Source of the DNA: a bacterium
GTDB taxonomy: Bacteria; UBA9089; JASEGY01
Direction of reading: 5' to 3'
DNA: 35,565 nucleotides
Assembly: GCA_040753085.1 (NCBI GenBank)
Contig: JBFMHI010000016.1
Location: 1-35,565 of the forward strand
The notes beneath the pieces were generated by a model. It made no database searches and was not told where the DNA came from. It saw nothing but the letters and a program-made list of their open reading frames with translations. Below, piece by piece: positions 34,451 to 35,565 of this stretch. Positions within the stretch are counted from its first letter, which is position 1. Every line of letters begins with the position of its first letter. Position numbers and translations under genes: made by a program.

Positions 34451-34590
34451 TAGACGATTTCGGATTTTGGATTGCGGATTGCGGATTAAAAGAGCCCGCC
34501 GTCCGCAATCCAGTCCGAATAGACGATTTCGGATTTTGGATTGCGGATTGCGGATTAAAAAAGCCGTAGTCCGCAACAATCCAGTCCGAA
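34451..34590. repeat. Tandem 69/71-bp hairpin-forming repeat after giant gene
   Basis: Two direct copies, 34451-34519 and 34520-34590, both start TAGACGATTTCGGATTTTGG and end CAATCCAGTCCGAA. In each, TTGGATTGCGGA pairs with TCCGCAATCCA and TTCGGA with TCCGAA. GCGGATT heptamers fill the loop side. They may attenuate transcription past the giant gene; there is no clear U-tract. Confidence 0.85.
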
Positions 34591-34645
34591 GAATCAGGAG
34601 GCCGATCAAGGCCGATTCTCAGGATTTTAAAAGAGGAGATTCACG

Positions 34646-35116
34646 GTGGCAGTAGTAACCCTGGAGCGATTGAGAGCTAAATTAGGCGAGGAAGGGGTTG
34701 ATGATCTCCTTAAGCTGATAGAGAATGTGGTGGAAGAACGGGGAGTAGTCAGGGGTGAGTTTGAGGCTATTTCTTCGCAGGTAGAGGAGGTTGATAAGAG
34801 AATAGAGGGAAAGATCGAGAGCTTTCGGGGAGAGGAAAGGGAAGAAAGAAAAGACCTGCGGGTAGAGGTGAAAGAGGAGATAAGAAGCCTGCGGGTAGAG
34901 GTGAAGGAGGAGATAAGAAGCCTTCAAGTGCGGATAGATAATCTTCAAGCTAACCTTCAAGCTCAGATAGATAATCTTCAGGATAACCTTCAAACACGGA
35001 TAGATAATCTTCAGGTTGTGATAAATTCTCAGTTAAAATGGACGGTAGGCACGATCGCTCTATTTGGGACGCTGATAACTGTCTTAATGAGTGTATTTAA
35101 GTTGGTGGGGAAATGA
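34646..35116 (+). CDS. Coiled-coil protein with C-terminal membrane anchor (DUF1640-like)
   Basis: A 156-residue protein with a GTG start at 34646 and AAGAGGAGA just upstream. The N-terminus VVTLERLRAKLGEEGVDDLL resembles DUF1640/CCDC90-type proteins. Residues 35-128 are a long coiled coil; from 71 on it consists of five 11-residue units (LRVEVKEEIRS twice, then LQVRIDNLQAN, LQAQIDNLQDN, LQTRIDNLQVV), which are also a 33-bp DNA repeat. A C-terminal membrane helix (WTVGTIALFGTLITVLMSVF, 132-151) ends the protein. It probably sits in the inner membrane with the coil in the cytoplasm. It lies 200 bp after the giant gene across two hairpin repeats, and is similar in plan to the protein at 12063, though that one has an N-terminal signal peptide. 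Confidence 0.82.
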   Translation: MAVVTLERLRAKLGEEGVDDLLKLIENVVEERGVVRGEFEAISSQVEEVDKRIEGKIESFRGEEREERKDLRVEVKEEIRSLRVEVKEEIRSLQVRIDNLQANLQAQIDNLQDNLQTRIDNLQVVINSQLKWTVGTIALFGTLITVLMSVFKLVGK

Positions 35117-35148
35117 AAGGGAAATAAGGGGTCGATCAAGGCCGATGT

Positions 35149-35258
35149 GGTGGTTACTGGTGAGTGGTGAAAGCTAGTCTAGCCGTTCTGGCGGTGAACA
35201 TGACCACAGACCAGAGGGGTAGGCTACACTATCACTAGTTACCAGTGATCAATCACGA
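35149..35258. repeat. Inverted heptamer repeat (GGTTACT/GGTGAGT)
   Basis: Left: GGTTACT GGTGAGT GGTGAAA. Right: TATCACT AGTTACC AGTGATC AATCACG. Between them TAGCC and GGCTA are a further inverted pair. GTCGATCAAGGCCGATGTGG at 35131 echoes GGCCGATCAAGGCCGATT at 34601. Confidence 0.6.
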
Positions 35259-35500
35259 ATATTAAAAGTAAATTATTCAGCCACTGATTAACACAGATTA
35301 GCACGGATAAATAGCAGATAACAGAGGACAGAAGACAGAGGTCAGAGTAGGGGCAACCCCTTGTGGTTGCTCAACTGTGGTTGCCTTACGGACACGAATC
35401 ATGAACACGGTTCACGACGGATTTAATGATTCATATATTAACTATACTTTTGCACTTTTTTGTAACTACTTGAAATACAAATACTTTGTAATAACCTCTC
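35259..35500. repeat. Gene-free 3' stretch with assorted dispersed repeats
   Basis: It holds GATTAACACA/GATTAGCACG 10-mers (about 35286-35308), GACAGAG-type 7-mers (about 35324-35348) and GCAACC-CCTTGT-GGTTGC hairpin sequence near 35352. I see no gene here. Confidence 0.55.
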
Positions 35501-35565
35501 GTCATTCCCGCGAAAGCGGGAATCCAGTAATATCAAGGCTTCTGGATTCCTGCTTGCGCAGGAAT
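35501..35565. repeat. dRS3-like palindromic repeat pair at window edge
   Basis: ATTCCCGC-GAAA-GCGGGAAT (35504-35523) and ATTCCTGC-TTGC-GCAGGAAT (35546-35565) are two perfect 8-bp hairpins, themselves joined by the inverted pair GGAATCCAG/CTGGATTCC. The ATTCCC-N8-GGGAAT form is the Neisseria dRS3 pattern, also common in other genomes. It may continue past the window. Confidence 0.85.

Noticed and set aside
12996-34508. Many antisense ORFs of 60-300 codons inside the giant gene
   Set aside because: They are shadows of a long high-Asp, high-Val frame; none has a recognisable domain or start context, including the 304-codon one at 29991-30905.

Overview
The window looks like a chromosome segment from an uncultured bacterium, probably from a candidate phylum near the FCB group. 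The evidence is indirect: a 7,170-residue surface protein ends in a YNFPNPF / NGVYYARIVV / KVIKVALLR sorting-type tail, typical of FCB and neighbouring candidate phyla; there are near-consensus sigma-70 promoters (TTGACA-N17-TAGAAT); and the intergenic DNA is unusually full of short tandem repeats. No rRNA or other marker is present, so the phylum call is weak. All genes I can support are on the + strand.

Layout. 1-783: no gene, two inverted-repeat-bounded elements full of 7-bp and 9-bp tandem repeats. 784-3610: a secreted PD40 beta-propeller protein and three minor prepilin-like proteins (PilV-, PilX- and PilW/PulJ-like). 3741-5829: a good promoter, then cytidylate kinase (cmk), 1-acylglycerol-3-phosphate acyltransferase (plsC) and a two-CBS-domain protein. 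6034-7412: peptide deformylase (def) and an XrtA/DUF3473-type polysaccharide deacetylase. 7830-10818: a retropepsin-like aspartic protease, a GT4 glycosyltransferase and a second deacetylase-like protein with a C-terminal membrane helix; with the DUF3473 protein this suggests exopolysaccharide or cell-wall glycan work. 10815-12062: a gene-free stretch with a small mobile element, two promoters, a 61-bp triple repeat and a long GU-containing hairpin. 12063-35116: the 21.5-kb giant gene flanked by two small coiled-coil, single-membrane-helix proteins. 35117-35565: repeats only.

The most unusual content is the repeat biology. At least ten sequence-unrelated tandem repeats in this one window share a 7-bp period (GATGCTC, CAATAGC, AATCCGC, ATGGCGG, GCTGAAG, GATTACC, GGTGATC, TCGCCTC, AGTTGAG, GACAGAG). 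They often occur as inverted pairs, and some lie inside elements bounded by GTAAC-type inverted repeats. Two copies of one element (2-254, and 5836-5955 in reverse) are almost identical outside the array and differ in length by exactly 19 heptamers. Another element (10815-10906) has a flush 8-bp direct repeat on both sides and supplies the stop codon of the gene it follows. Heptamers with no stop codon in any of six frames have become part of protein-coding sequence: in the glycosyltransferase (internal and C-terminal), both deacetylases, and probably Cmk. Cmk and the CBS protein also share a repeat at their N-termini. This resembles Rickettsia palindromic elements, and the heptamer arrays resemble cyanobacterial STRRs, but the combination is not one I recognise.

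Functionally the named genes are housekeeping (cmk, plsC, def) plus cell-envelope functions: pilin-like surface fibres, glycan synthesis or modification, and a giant calcium-binding, vWA- and Ig-domain adhesin-like protein. All calls come from reading the sequence; no database search was made.
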